Origin: Portunus trituberculatus
Lineage: Eukaryota; Arthropoda; Malacostraca; Decapoda; Portunidae
Assembly: GCF_017591435.1 (NCBI RefSeq)
Contig: NC_059292.1
Coordinates: forward strand, 32,671,543 to 32,735,542
DNA length: 64,000 nucleotides
Direction of reading: 5' to 3'
Shown: piece by piece, positions 42,521 to 54,780 of the stretch
Layout of the letters: every line of letters begins with the position of its first letter
How positions within the stretch are numbered: the first letter of the stretch is position 1
Program-made: the position numbers and the translations under genes
Notes under the pieces: generated by a model
Told to the model about the DNA's origin: nothing
Seen by the model: the letters and a program-made list of their open reading frames with translations, nothing else
The model's database searches: none

Positions 42521-43047
42521 TCACTGTTCTGCAGATGGGGCAATCTTTACAGGTAGAGTTGTTGACGATTCCGAGGCATGCAAGGGAGACAGTTGTGCGG
42601 CCTCAGGAGGAAAAGGCCTTTTCTTATTCAAAGAGGCACTATAGCAGGCCCGACAGTCAGCTTTGTCACCAGTTGATTGCATAGTAGATGGTCTTGGTCC
42701 CGTGTCTTTTGGCTGCTGCACGGGTAAAATAATAGAATCTTATCAGTAGTTGTTTATCTGTGATAGTCATTATCATATAGTAACAATTACACATGTGTAG
42801 AACATTGCCTTAGTTCTGACTTGGCAAGACGCTGCCATATGCGTTTTTGATGGTGTGTAGAAGTCTGGTACTCCACGTGGGCGGCTACGCCTGAGAGGGC
42901 AAATGGGAGAATGGTATATAGCACTTGGCTCATCTTCAAGTAAATGTTCAGGCTTAGTATGAAGCTGTATATGGTCACTCTCATTAGACTCAGTCTCATT
43001 CTCAACCTGAGCACCTTGCTGCTGCCTCTCTTCATCAGCTTCAGATT
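42521..43047 (-). pseudogene. Gene-like or transposon-derived fragment in the loop of inverted repeat 1
   Basis: On the minus strand from 43,047 an open stretch reads NPKKSEADEERQQQGAQVEN, with SPICPLRRSRPRGVPDFYTP further on (about 42,910-42,860); the LRRS-R-R-P-Y style recalls linker segments of LTR-retrotransposon polyproteins. A good 3' splice site (TATTATTTTACCCGTGCAG, ending 42,716) precedes a second segment with QPKDTGPRPS and GDKADCRACYSASLNKKRPF. A frame change then gives a cysteine-rich tail with STCKDCPICRTV, the kind of C-terminal zinc-binding region seen in piggyBac-like transposases. A minus-strand AATAAA follows at 42,404. The two resemblances point to different families, so I give no name. 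It is clearly more protein-like than its surroundings, and broken. Confidence 0.4.
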
Positions 43048-43054
43048 TTTTGGG

Positions 43055-43537
43055 GTTTTTTTTTTCACGACCTTTTCATGATCCACAAATCATCAACCTC
43101 TTATGATCTACATATACTTTTTTTTTAAGATTATTATTTAATATATAGAATCAGTACGTATAACATTGATAATAACAACTGAATAATTCTTCCTGGAGAG
43201 AGCAACTGAATATCTCTAGCTGAGAAAAGAATACCATTGTGTGAAGACAACACACAACTGCCCATGGCTTAGTTAGCACTGAGCTTCATTTTGTGGGGTG
43301 GACGTATAAGTGGTTCTGATACATACAATTACCGGCCTGCACCTCACAATAAGTCAGTTAGCCAGTAGTCATCTTACAGACACACAGATCCTTCATAATT
43401 CCTCCCATGACTCCTTGAGCCTTCACTTCCATTCTCATAGACTACAAATACTTTACTGCGTCCTTCACGACACACACGTCCTTCCCAGCCTCTAACATCT
43501 CCCACACGTCCTTTACGGCTTCCTCAGCAAGTTAGAC

Positions 43538-43636
<99 letters not shown>

Positions 43637-45382
43637 AAACAGGTCCTTCACAGCCTGTGACATGACCTGCAGATCATTTTTTCACATCCAAGTCCATGAA
43701 TTGGATGTCATTGTTTCCAGATGTATCACGGCCTCCCTTCATCCGTTGATGTGTGGGTTATGGGAGAGGTTGCGAAAGATCTGTGGATTGTGGTAGAAGC
43801 TTTGAGAAATCTGTGGGTCATGGAAGAAGCTCTTCCGAGATACAGTACTTACTATTCATCTTAAAGACACAAATACCTCACAGTCTCTGCCATGAGCCAT
43901 AAATCCTTCACAGCCTCCTCATGGTCCTGTAGACAATTCTCAGCTTCTTCGAATTACTCGGTATGTTGAACGAATGGTTATATTAATTGCTGGTGAGTAA
44001 TTGTTCCCGGAAAAAAATATCTAGGCATCTTGAGGAGCTCTAGAGAATACCAGTGAGTGGCGAAAAGTCATCATCTCCAGTCACTACGAACACAACACCA
44101 GCCTGTACACAGCCGCCGCCACAGCCTTACCCTTTGTGCCATTTTGCTGGCTGGTTTTGTCTGCAGAGCAGCGCCACGCTCTGCCAGGTATACATACACG
44201 GCCTGTACTTAACAATAGACAAGACAAAGTCACACATAGCATAGCATCTTACAGGCACACTCATCTACAACCTCTCTCTTAAGTTGACTCCCTGATCCCT
44301 CACAGCCTCTGATACAACCCACAGAGCCTTCATGATCTACAAATCATTCATAGCCTCTTTAATCGCCCGTAAATTTTCACAACCTGTTTCACGACACACA
44401 CTCTCCAGTCTTAGTGTTTCTCTTGGTCAATACAACCTTCACATTATTTCCTTTGAATCACCGTCTCCTTCATAAACCACAAATCCTTCACAGTCTCTCC
44501 TAGGACTTGCAGATCTTTTCTCAGCTTCTCTCGTGACTTACAGTTATATCCAGAGCCTTTCATGTCACCTACATATCCTTCACAGCCTCTCCTACGACCT
44601 ACACTTTCTTCACAGCCTCTTCCTTGACCTACAAATCTCTTCAATCTCCACTCTTAAGTTTTTTACTCTCTCTTTTATGATTTACTGATCCCTCACAGCC
44701 TTTCCCATGACCCACACCTTTTTCACTGCCTCTCGGATGACACACCTACCCTTCACGGCTTTTACATTTTCACGGTAACGGTGAGTCTGATTCAATGTCC
44801 ACGTCTCCTGCAAGCCTTTCATCTTTCCTCAACAATGAATTTCCTACAAAGAGAAAATTTTACTCAACCACGTTCAAACACGGCGCAATTATGTCACGAG
44901 CACTTAGGGAAACAAGATAAGACAAATACTACCTAACACAAGCTACTGTTGTCAAGTGGTCTTTGTCAGGCACAGCATTCCTGAACCTCCACTGTCATGG
45001 TTTGGTTAGCGGGGAGGAAAGGAGCGAGTATAGCGTCGATGGCCTGTGACCCGCCGACCTGAGCTTAGGTCAAGGGATGGTCAGCTAATACAGCCTTTTA
45101 TCTCACATACCTGCTCTAGATGTTGTTCGTTCATTGAGTTGCTATTGTCTCTGCAAATCAACTCCTTAGAAAACATTCCACTTATAACATTAGTGATTCG
45201 GCGATTGTGCGATTCGTTGTAGGGATAAACAAGTCCGCAGATATGATAAAGTGAGGAGTTTAATTCATAATATTTCTTTTGTCTTCATCTACGTCCTCAT
45301 GGTGCAAGATAAGATCCTTCATTTACAGCCTCTCCCATCACCCATAAATCCTTCATGCGGTCAGATGACATTTTATCCATTA
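43055..45382 (-). repeat. Inverted repeat 1, right arm
   Basis: Reverse complement of 39,152-41,415. The microsatellite here is 93 bp (43,542-43,634, CT) against 50 bp in the left arm. The same ACAGCCGCCGCCACAGCC segment near 44,107 pairs with its complement near 40,405. The arm ends at GGTCAGATGACATTTTA (about 45,360-45,380). Confidence 0.9.
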
Positions 45383-46234
45383 GAAGTTATAGCAAAAATG
45401 TTCTACCGGCAGTCATGAGTCCGGCACTTGACAGTCAAGATCATGGTGAATGATTCACATTCGAGAAAACAACATTGATTCATATTGCATAACATTAATA
45501 TATATACCTTTCAATGTGGCTACTTCCGTGCTTAGAAGCACTTCACGACTCCATAATCACAGAAACCTGGGAGAGGCAGATGCCCCTGCGGCTTTCAGTT
45601 TTGTTTCATAATTCAATGATACATATATATAATAGCAAGAATATTTGAGAAAATAATACTAGGGCTTTCTTATCATTCTATATTTGTTTTGTTTCTTATC
45701 ACCACTCTAGATGCCACAAGACCAGAGATAAAAGAAGCACAAACGAAGAAAAATTTGTATAATATACATATACACCGTTGACAATATTCTGACACACATA
45801 AAAGATTTCTTAATTTTGAAAATGAAGGACTACTGACGCCATTCATGACACCAGCCTTCACTGACATCAAGACTCTTCCGTTATTAGTTCACCTGTACCT
45901 TATCAGTGTTCTGTTTTAGATTCAGGATCCCTCCCCAAACTTTTATCACTATTGAAACATCCTTCACTGTCTCTCCCATCATTCACAGGTCCTTCACAAT
46001 CTCTCCCATGACCCAAAAATTGTGAACAACCTTTCAGATAAAATATTGACCACTACACTGGATAGCTGTCACTTCTTTAGACTGTGCTCCTTGTAAGATT
46101 GTTGAAAATGGTATCAATCGGTATATCGAATCATTAATTACTACTAAAAAATTCTTCCTGGAGAGAGAAGAGTAGGATATCTCTCGTTCAGCAGAAAAAA
46201 AAGACTAATGCCTGTTGTCAGATCATTTCAAGTC

Positions 46235-46423
<189 letters not shown>

Positions 46424-46649
46424 CCTCACGTCCGGCCGCTAAACATCCACGACCCAAGACACAGCGCTCGACTCCATTTTGTAGGATCGAATTGCATGCA
46501 GTCTTCATTGTGTCACGCGTCACCAAGATCGCATACAAGTCCATCGATTTATTATCTATATATAAACTGACCAAAGATACAGTGTGTACTAGTCATCTCA
46601 CAGCCACAGGTCTTTCATAAGCTCTCCTTCATTGAACACAAATGCTGTA

Positions 46650-47615
46650 TAACTTCCCTCAAGACATACAGATCCTTCACAGCCTCTCTCAAAACATAGA
46701 GATCCTTCACAGCCTCTCCTATAACATAGAGATCCTTCACAGCCTCTCCCATAACACAGAGATCCTTCACAGCCTCTCCCATAACACAGAGATCCTTCAC
46801 AGCTTCTCCCATATCACAGAGATCCTTCACAGCCTCTTCCATAACACAGAGATCCTTCACAGGCTCTCCCATAACACAGAGATCCTTCACAGCCTCTTCC
46901 ATAACACAGAGATCCTTCACAGGCTCTCCCATAACACAGAGATCCTTCATAGCCTCTATCATAACACAGAGATCCTTCACAGCCTCTCCCATAACACAGA
47001 GATCCTTCACAGCCTCTCCCATAACACAGAGATCCTTCATAGCCTCTCCCATAACACAGAGATCCTTCAAAGCCTCTTCCATAATACAGAGATCCTTCAC
47101 AGCCTCTCCCATAACACAGAGATCCTTCACAGCCTCTCCCATAACACAGATCCTTCACTGCCTCTCCCATAACACAGGGATCCGTCACAGCCTCTCCCAT
47201 AACACAGAGATCCTTCACAGCTTCTATCATAACACAGAGATCCTTCACAGCCTCTCCCATAACACAGATCCTTCACTGCCTCTCCCATAACACAGGGATC
47301 CTTCACAGCCTCTCCCATAACACAGAGATCCTTCACAGCTTCTATCATAACACAGAGATCCTTCACAGCCTCTCCCATAACACAGAGATCCTTCACTGCA
47401 TCTCCCATAACACGGAGATCCTTCACAGCCTCTCCCATAACACAGAGATCCTTCACAGCCTCTCCCATAACACAGAGATCCTTCACAACCTCTCCCATAA
47501 CACAGATCCTTCACAGCCTGTATCATAACACCGAGATCCTTCACAGCTTCTCCCATAACACACAAATCCTTATAGCTTCTCTTATAACACAGATCCTTCA
47601 AAACTTCCTTCACGT
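46650..47615 (-). repeat. 30-bp minisatellite, subfamily B, left arm
   Basis: About 32 units on the minus strand of TGTTATGGGAGAGGCTGTGA followed by AGGATCTCTG, with a few units shortened to 28 bp (CACAGATCC instead of CACAGAGATCC). The long apparent frame reads MGEAVKDLCV repeats. The complementary array lies at 49,690-50,690. Confidence 0.95.
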
Positions 47616-47680
47616 CCTGCAGAATCTTTTTTTTTTTATGGTTAACAGATATGCCTGCTGTCAGATCATTATTTCAAGCC

Positions 47681-47682
<2 letters not shown>

Positions 47683-47741
<59 letters not shown>
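47683..47741. repeat. (CA)n microsatellite
   Basis: 59 bp, inside a spacer module on the minus strand. Confidence 0.95.
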
Positions 47742-47744
<3 letters not shown>

Positions 47745-47984
47745 AAGACTTGCCACTGAATATCCTTTTGTAGGTCGGATTTACATGGGCTTGTTACTAT
47801 ATGAGTTAACAAGTTACAGTGCGTATTAGCCATGTTACAGAGTCATAGATCCTTAACATCCTCCTTCATGAATCCGTGGTCCTTCATTCTCTCTCTCGTG
47901 ACTCACACATCCTTTATATCCAACCGAAGGACACGCAGGTTCTTCATTGCTTCTCCTATAACCTACAGATCCTTTACAGACTTA

Positions 47985-48745
47985 TGAAATGATCCACAGA
48001 TCCCTCACCGCCTCTTCCATGACCTACACATCCTTCACCGCCTCTCCCATGGCCTACACATCCTTCATCGCCTCTCCCATGATCCACAGATCCTTCACCG
48101 CTTCTCCCATGATCCACAGATCCTTCACCACCTCTTCCATGACCCACACAACCCTCACCGCCTCTTCCATGACTTACACATCCTTCACCGCCTCTCCCAT
48201 GACCTACACTTTCTTCATCGCTTCTCCCATGATCCACAGATCCTTCACCGCTTCCCTCATGACCCACAAATCTTTCACCGCCTCTCCCATGACCTGCACA
48301 TCCTTCACCGCCTCTCCCATGACCTTCACATCCTTCACCGCCTCTCCCATGACCTTCACATCCTTCACCGCCTCTCCCATGACCTGCACATCCTTCACCG
48401 CCTCTCCCATGACCCACACATCCTTCACCGCCTCTCCCATGACCCACATATCCTTCACCGCCTCTCCCATGACCTGCACATCCTTCACCGCCTCTCCCAT
48501 GACCCACATATCCTTCACCGCTTCTTCCATGACCCACAGATCCTTCACCGCCTCTCCCATGACCCACAGATCCTTCACCGCCTCTCCCATGACCCACACA
48601 TCCTTCACCGCCTCTCCCATGACCCACAGATCCTTTACCTCTTCTTCCACTATCCACACAACCTTCACAGCCTCTCCCATGACACACTTGTGCTTCACCG
48701 CTTCTCCTACTATAGATAGATCCTTCACAGCCTTTTCATAGATTC
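47985..48745 (-). repeat. 30-bp minisatellite, subfamily C
   Basis: About 25 units on the minus strand of GTCATGGGAGAGGCGGTGAA followed by GGATGTGTGG. GCGGTGAA replaces the GCTGTGAA of subfamilies A and B. Only about four units of the same type occur in the right arm (49,240-49,345), so the array has expanded or contracted on one side. Confidence 0.94.
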
Positions 48746-48799
48746 TCCCACGTTCCAAAGATCCTTCACAAATCTTACCATTACCTTAGGTCACTTGGG

Positions 48800-49075
48800 T
48801 AGCCACACGATCGCTGGCATTCTTTGGTTACCCCCTTGGTAGCCACGGAAATACAGGCATCCTTTGGTCTCTCAAATTGGTAGCCAGGGAAACACAAGCA
48901 TCCTTTGGTCCCTCACTTGGTAGCCACACAATCACTGGCATCCTTTGGTCCCCTTTGATATCCACGGAAACACAGGCATCCTTTGGTAGCCATATGATCA
49001 CTGGCATCCTGTGGTCCTCTCTTGGTATCGTGTGCCAGTGGTAGTGTGGCTATCTAGGGGGACCAAAGGATCGTG
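48800..49075. repeat. Centre of inverted repeat 2, with a short irregular repeat
   Basis: Five or six irregular units of about 35-45 bp carry GGTAGCCACACGATC or variants and CAGGCATCCTTTGGTC. Flanking words are inverted across the centre: ATCTTACCATTACCTTAGGT at 48,772 and ACCTGAGATAATGGTAAGAT near 49,090. The point of symmetry is near 48,930. Confidence 0.8.
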
Positions 49076-49564
49076 TGGCTACCAAAATGACCTGAGATAA
49101 TGGTAAGATCTGTGAAGGATCTCTTGGATGTGGGAGAATTTATGAAGGGGCAGTGAAGGATCTATCAATAGGAGAAGCGACGAAGTGTAAGTGTATCATG
49201 GGAGAGGCTGTGAAGGCTATGTGATAGCGAAAGACTAAGTAAAGGGTCTCTAGGTCATGGGAGAGGTGGTGAAGGATGTATAGGTTATGGGAGAGGCGGT
49301 GAAGGATGTGTAGGTCATGGGAGAGGCGATGAAGGATCTGTGGATCATTTTATAAGTATGCGTGTCCTTGGGTAGGCTATAAAGAATCTGTGAGTCGTGA
49401 GATAGAGCATAAAGGACCACGGAATCATGGAATCATGGAGGAGGATGTTAAGGATCTGTGTCTCTGTAAGATGGCTGATAAGCACTGATACCTCTGTTGA
49501 TTTCCTGACTAACAATCCTACGTATGTCCAACTTACTAAAGGAGATTTTGACCCAAGTCTTTGG

Positions 49565-49566
<2 letters not shown>

Positions 49567-49611
<45 letters not shown>
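49567..49611. repeat. (GT)n microsatellite
   Basis: 45 bp, partner of the CA tract at 47,683-47,741. Confidence 0.95.
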
Positions 49612-49613
<2 letters not shown>

Positions 49614-49689
49614 GGCTTGAAATAATGACATGACAGCAGGCATATTTGTGGGCCCTTGAAAAAACTAACAAGGTTCTGCAGGACGTGAA

Positions 49690-50690
49690 GGAAGTTTTGA
49701 AGGATCTTTGTGTTATGGGAGAGTCTGTGAAGGATCTCTGTGTAATAGAGAGACCATAAAGGATCTCTGTGTTATGATAGAGGATGTGAAGGATCTTTGT
49801 GTTATGATAGAGGCTGTGAAGGATCTGTGTGTTATGATAGAGCAGTGGTTCCCAAACTGGGGGAACTTTCCCCTTGGGGGGAAATTTGGAGCTACCAGGG
49901 GGAAAATAATTACACTACCTACTAACTAGAAAAATCTCGAAGTCAAATCAAAAGTCCTTTTATTTGTTACTAACCGCTCTCTGTGGCTATGCTTAGTTGT
50001 CACTAACTGCTCTCTATCCACTTTACTCTGTAACTATAAGTTTATCAGTATATTTGTACATTTGAAAAATAAATTAGTAAATAGTCTCAGTGTGTTTTAA
50101 CTGCTCTTTCTCTCATACACGTGAAGGGGGAAATCTGGATGGTTGAACTGGGTGCAGGGGGAAATGACAGAAAAATTTGGGAACCACTGTGATGGAGGCT
50201 GTGAAGGATCTCTGTGTTATGATAGAGGTTGTGAAGGATCTATGTGTTATGGGAGAGGCTGTAAAGGACCTCTGTGTTATAGGAGAGGCTGTAAAGGATC
50301 TCTGTGTTCTCTGAGTTATGATACAGGCTGTGAAGAATCTCTGTGTTATGATAGAGGCTGTGAAGGATCTGTGTTATGATAGAGCTGTGAAGGATCTCTG
50401 TTTTGGGAGAGGCTATGAAGGATCTCTGTGGTATAGGAGACGCTGTGAAGGATCTCTGTGTTATGGGAGAGGCTGTGAAGGATCTCTGTGGTATAGGAGA
50501 GGCTGTGAAGGATCTCTGTGTTATGGGAGAGGCAGTAAAGGATCTCTGTATTATGGGAGAGGCTGTGAAGGATTTCTCTGTTATTCAAAGAGCTCTGAAG
50601 GATCTCTGTGTTATGATAGAGGCTGTGAAGGATCTGCATGTCATGAGAGAGGTTATACAGGATTTGTGTTCCACGAGGGAGAATGTGAAG
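49690..50690 (+). repeat. 30-bp minisatellite, subfamily B, right arm
   Basis: About 5 units before and about 16 units after the inserted MITE, with the same TGTTATGGGAGAGGCTGTGA plus AGGATCTCTG unit as the left-arm array but in plus orientation. Several units carry TATGATAGAGG. Confidence 0.93.
49843..50189. mobile_element. hAT-type MITE inserted in the minisatellite
   Basis: A 347-bp element. Ends are CAGTGGTTCCCAAAC and TTTGGGAACCACTG, a 14-bp inverted repeat. It is flanked by TGATAGAG (49,835-49,842) and TGATGGAG (50,190-50,197), an 8-bp target duplication with one difference, as expected of the hAT superfamily. The duplicated word is part of the minisatellite unit, so the element landed in the array. 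The interior is G/A-rich near the left end, with no transposase. It is a different family from the MITE at 21,665 but has similar termini. Confidence 0.93.
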
Positions 50691-50897
50691 GAGAGCTTAT
50701 GAAAGACCTGTGGCTATGAGATGACTAGTACGCACTGTATCTTTGGTCAGTTTATGTATAGGTGATAAAGTGATGGACTTGTATGCGATCTTGGTGGCGC
50801 GGGACACAATGAAGACTGCATGCAATTCGAGTCTACAAAATGGAGTCGAGCGCTGTGTCTTGGGTCGTGGATGTTTAGCGGCCTGACGTGAGGTAAA

Positions 50898-50963
<66 letters not shown>
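50898..50963. repeat. (GT)n microsatellite
   Basis: 66 bp, partner of the 186-bp CA tract of the left arm. Confidence 0.95.
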
Positions 50964-50964
<1 letters not shown>

Positions 50965-51574
50965 GACTTGAAATGATCTGACAACAGGCATTAGTCTTTT
51001 TTTTCTGCTGAACGAGAGATATCCTACTCTTCTCTCTCCAGGAAGAATTTTTTAGTAGTAATTAATGATTCGATATACCGATTGATACCATTTTCAACAA
51101 TCTTACAAGGAGCACAGTCTAAAGAAGTGACAGCTATCCAGTGTAGTGGTCAATATTTTATCTGAAAGGTTGTTCACAATCTTTGGGTCATGGGAGAGAT
51201 TGTGAAGGATCTGTGAATGATGGGAGAGACAGTGAAGGATGTTTCAATAGTGATAAAAGTTTGGGGAGGGATCCTGAATCTAAAACAGAACACTGATAAG
51301 GTACAGGTGAACTAATAACGGAAGAGTCTTGATGTCAGTGAAGGCTGGTGTCATGAATGGCGTCAGTAGTCCTTCATTTTCCAAGTTAACCGTACTATGA
51401 CAATCCTTTATGTGTGTCAGAATATTGTCAACGGATTATATGTATATTATGCAAATTTGTCTTCGTTTGTGCTTCTTTTATCTCTGGTCTTGTGGCATCT
51501 AGAGTGGTGATAAGAAACAGAACAAATATAGAATGATAAGAAAGCCCTAGTATTATTATCTCAAATATTCTTGC

Positions 51575-51577
<3 letters not shown>

Positions 51578-51662
<85 letters not shown>

Positions 51663-51772
51663 CATTGAATTATGAAACAAAACTGAAAGCTGCAGGTGCA
51701 TCTGCCTCGCCCAGGTTTCTGTGAAATATTCTGGAGTCGTTAGCTAATTTTAAGCACGGAAGTAGCCAAGTC

Positions 51773-51838
<66 letters not shown>
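51578..51838. repeat. Two (AT)n microsatellites
   Basis: 82 bp at 51,578-51,659 and 64 bp at 51,775-51,838. At the paired positions of the left arm (about 45,620 and 45,500) only short AT runs exist. Confidence 0.95.
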
Positions 51839-51844
<6 letters not shown>

Positions 51845-51935
51845 TCTTTCATTAATGTTGTTTTTCCAAGGTGTGAATCATTCACCATGGTCTCGGCTGT
51901 CAGGTGTCAGCCTCATGATCGCCAGCAGTACCTTC

Positions 51936-52129
51936 TAGGAGAAACGTTGTAGCTCAGCCTTGTCTTTAGGTAAGGCTAGTCCTCCATCTGCCACACATTC
52001 CGTCCCCTGGCTTAGCAATGTTAATTAACCTGACAGGTGCAACCTTCAGCCTGACAAGTGACAGACAAGGACGTTACCACCCACCCAGCAAGCTGCTGAA
52101 GGTAAACCACTCGTGTACTACTTTCATGC
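51936..52129. other. Unassigned sequence between inverted repeat 2 and the third block
   Basis: Just under 200 bp without recognised similarity in the window. Confidence 0.5.
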
Positions 52130-52883
52130 ACCAGGAGGACATCGATAAAGACAACGAAAATTACATTACGAAACTCCTTCATTTCGTCGCTTAGTTATTC
52201 ATCCATTCGTTGAGTCTCTCCCTCAGCAAATCACAGATGTCATCATGACAGTTTGTTCCAAGTATTATACTATAGTTACTCATTGAACAAGTAACATGTA
52301 AACTGGGTATGTTCGGTAAATAGCTGCTTTGAGTACCTATCAGTCCCCGTGACCCAAGCTCAGGTCGGCGGGTCACAGGCCTCGACGCTCCGCTCGCTGT
52401 CTTCAGCCCCGCCAGGACTCGGGAATGAGGAACCAAATACTAATAGGCATTAAAAACAAAGGTCAACTAACAACAGCAATTTGTTTTGTCAGTGTTTGTT
52501 TTATCTTGTTCTCATAAGTGTTCCTAACATTATCTGAACGTTGGCGACTGGAATTTTGTGCTGTGGGAAGGAAGATTTGATTGTAACAACTGAGGAAAAG
52601 TGAAAAATATAGAGGCAAAGGGGAGGATTAGAATCGCTTGTGAAGAATCTATAGATTATAGAAGAGGCTGTGAAAAGATATGGGAGGAACAGTGAAGGGT
52701 TAAGGAGTCATGAGATGGGTGTGAAGGATATGAGTTACTGTAAGATGACTGATACGCATTATGATTTCGCTTGATGGACATGTGTTTTGTGTTGGTAGGC
52801 GTTGAACAACCAAGCCTACATAAAAGTCCAGCCTACAAAATGAGGTTCACTGCCAAATCTTTGGTCGCGGCTGTGTGGCGGTC

Positions 52884-52967
<84 letters not shown>

Positions 52968-53400
52968 GATAACTTGTCGCGAGCCATGGATATTTTCTGC
53001 TGCTTCACGAGAGATATCCACCTGATTTCTCTGCAGGAATAATTATTCAGAATGGGAACTCTTGATATAACTTGATACAGAATAATTTATAACAATTTGT
53101 AAACGTGAAGCCATTAACTGAAGTGACGATTACGTCCTTTTCCAGTGACAGGAGAGGCTGAGAAGGCTGTGAGTTGTGAGGAAGAATGTGAAGGATCTGT
53201 GGGATGTGGATAAGTCTGTGATAGATCTGTGTATCGTAGAAGAGGTTTTGAAGGATCATGGAGTTATAATTAAGGATTTCTGGGTCATGGGAGAGGAGGT
53301 GAAGGAACCTTGTGTGATGGGACAAGCTGTGAAGGATCAATGGGTGATGGCCGAGACCTTGATAGGAGAGGCAATGAATGGTCTGTAGGTAGTAGGAGAG
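52130..53400 (+). repeat. Third, diverged copy of the inverted repeat 1 arm (direct orientation)
   Basis: Shares with 39,221-39,700 the words AAAGACAACGAAAAT (AAGACAACAAAAAT there), GCTCAGGTCGGCGGGTCACA and TTGTTTTATCTTGTT (TTGTCTTATCTTGTT there), in the same order and orientation. It then carries a spacer module (52,735-53,100) with an 83-bp GT tract (52,885-52,967) and degenerate 30-bp units (53,150-53,400). It is more diverged than the two arms of inverted repeat 1 are from each other. Confidence 0.75.
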
Positions 53401-54780
53401 GGGGTGAAGGATCTACAGATGAGCATTATGTCCGAAGGGGCTGTAAAGGACCTACATTTAGGTGACAGTAGAGGCTGTGAAGTACCCGTTGGTGACAGTA
53501 GAGGCTGTGAAGGATTTGTAGGTGGCAGGAGAGACGGTGAAGGATCTGTAGGTGATAGGAAAGGCGGTGAAGGATCGTAGGTGACAGGAGAGACGGTGAA
53601 GGATCTGTAGGTGGCAGGAGAGGCGGTGAAGGATCTGTAGGTGGCAGGAGAGGCGGTGAAGGATCTATAGGTGGCAGGAGAGGCGGTGAAGGATCTGTAG
53701 GTGGCAGGAGAGACGGTGGAGGATGAGTAGGTGGCAGGAGAGGCGGTGAAGGATCTATAGGTGGCAGGAGAGGCGGTGAAGGATGTGTAGGTGGCAGGAG
53801 AGGCGGTGAAGAATCTGTAGGTGGCAGGAGAGGCGGTGAAGGATCTATAGGTGGCAGGAGAGGCGGTGAAGGATCTGTAGGTGGCAAGAGAGGCGGTGAA
53901 GGATCTGTAGGTGGCAGGAGAGGCGGTGAAGGATCTATAGGTGGCAGGAGAGGCGGTGAAGGATGTGTAGGTGGCAGGAGAGACGGTGGAGGATGAGTAG
54001 GTGGCAGGAGAGGCGGTGAAGGATCTATAGGTGGCAGGAGAGGCGGTGAAGGATCTGTAGGTGGCAGGAGAGGCGGTGAAGGATCTATAGGTGGCAGGAG
54101 AGGCGGTGAAGGATCTATAGGTGGCAGGAGAAGCGGTGAAGGATTTATAGGTGGCAGGAGAGGCGGTGAAGGATCTATAGGTGGCAGGAGAGGCGGTGAA
54201 GGATCTATAGGTGGCAGGAGAGGCGGTGAAGGATCTGTAGGTGGCAGGAGAGGCGGTGAAGGATCTATAGGTGGCAGGAGAGGCGGTGAAGGATCTATAG
54301 GTGGCAGGAGAGGCGGTGAAGGATCTATAGGTGGCAGGAGAGGCGGTGAAGGATCTGTAGGTGGCAGGAGAGGCGGTGAAGGATCTATAGGTGTACTGAT
54401 GACGAGGTCGCTGTGCGACTGATACAGGATAACCTAGATGGGCCCTGGTGGCCCTTTGTTATCCTATTATTTATGTTATGTTATGTTATGTTAGGTGGCA
54501 GGAGAGGCGGTGAAAGATCTATAGGTGGCAGGAGAGGCGGTGAAGGATCTATAGGTGGTAGGAGAGGCGGTGAAGGATCTATAGGTGGCAGGAGAGGCCG
54601 TGAAGGATCTATAGGTGGCAGAAGAGGCGGTGAAGGATCTGTAAGTGGCAGGAGAGGCGGTGAAGGATCTGTAGGTGGCAGGAGAGGCGGTGGAGGATCT
54701 TTAGGTAGCAGAAGAGCAGGTGAAGGATATGTAGTAGGTGGCAGGAGAGGCGGTGAAGGATCTGTAAGTCAAGACAGGCT
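53401..54780 (+). repeat. 30-bp minisatellite, subfamily D
   Basis: About 41 units of GTGGCAGGAGAGGCGGTGAA followed by GGATCTATAG or GGATCTGTAG, many identical. Longer-period patterns are visible: the variant GACGGTGGAGGATGAGTAG occurs at 53,710 and again at 53,980, 270 bp (nine units) apart with matching neighbours, indicating block duplication. The array is interrupted by a 98-bp insertion at 54,394. Confidence 0.95.
54394..54491 (+). mobile_element. 98-bp LINE 3'-end insertion in the minisatellite
   Basis: This non-minisatellite stretch contains CAGGATAACCTAGATGGGCC and ends in ATGTT pentamers, like the 3' tail of a severely 5'-truncated LINE. One frame reads RLIQDNLDGPWWPFVILLF, which I recall as the ending of decapod LINE-derived frames. 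TAGGTG flanks both sides (54,388-54,393 and 54,492-54,497), a six-base duplication of minisatellite sequence. Confidence 0.75.

Larger units (their letters stand above)
49076..51935 (-). repeat. Inverted repeat 2, right arm
   Basis: Reverse complement of 45,395-48,830 in segmental fashion. It carries a hAT-type MITE (49,843-50,189) that the left arm lacks, and two AT tracts (51,578-51,659 and 51,775-51,838) where the left arm has only about 10-12 bp of AT. Confidence 0.85.

Noticed and set aside
46615..48758. Decapeptide-repeat proteins (MGEAVKDLCV on minus, SPMTHTSFTA on plus)
   Set aside because: Same reason: 30-bp satellite units. The two arms and both strands give different equally open frames, and length changes of 28 bp break them.
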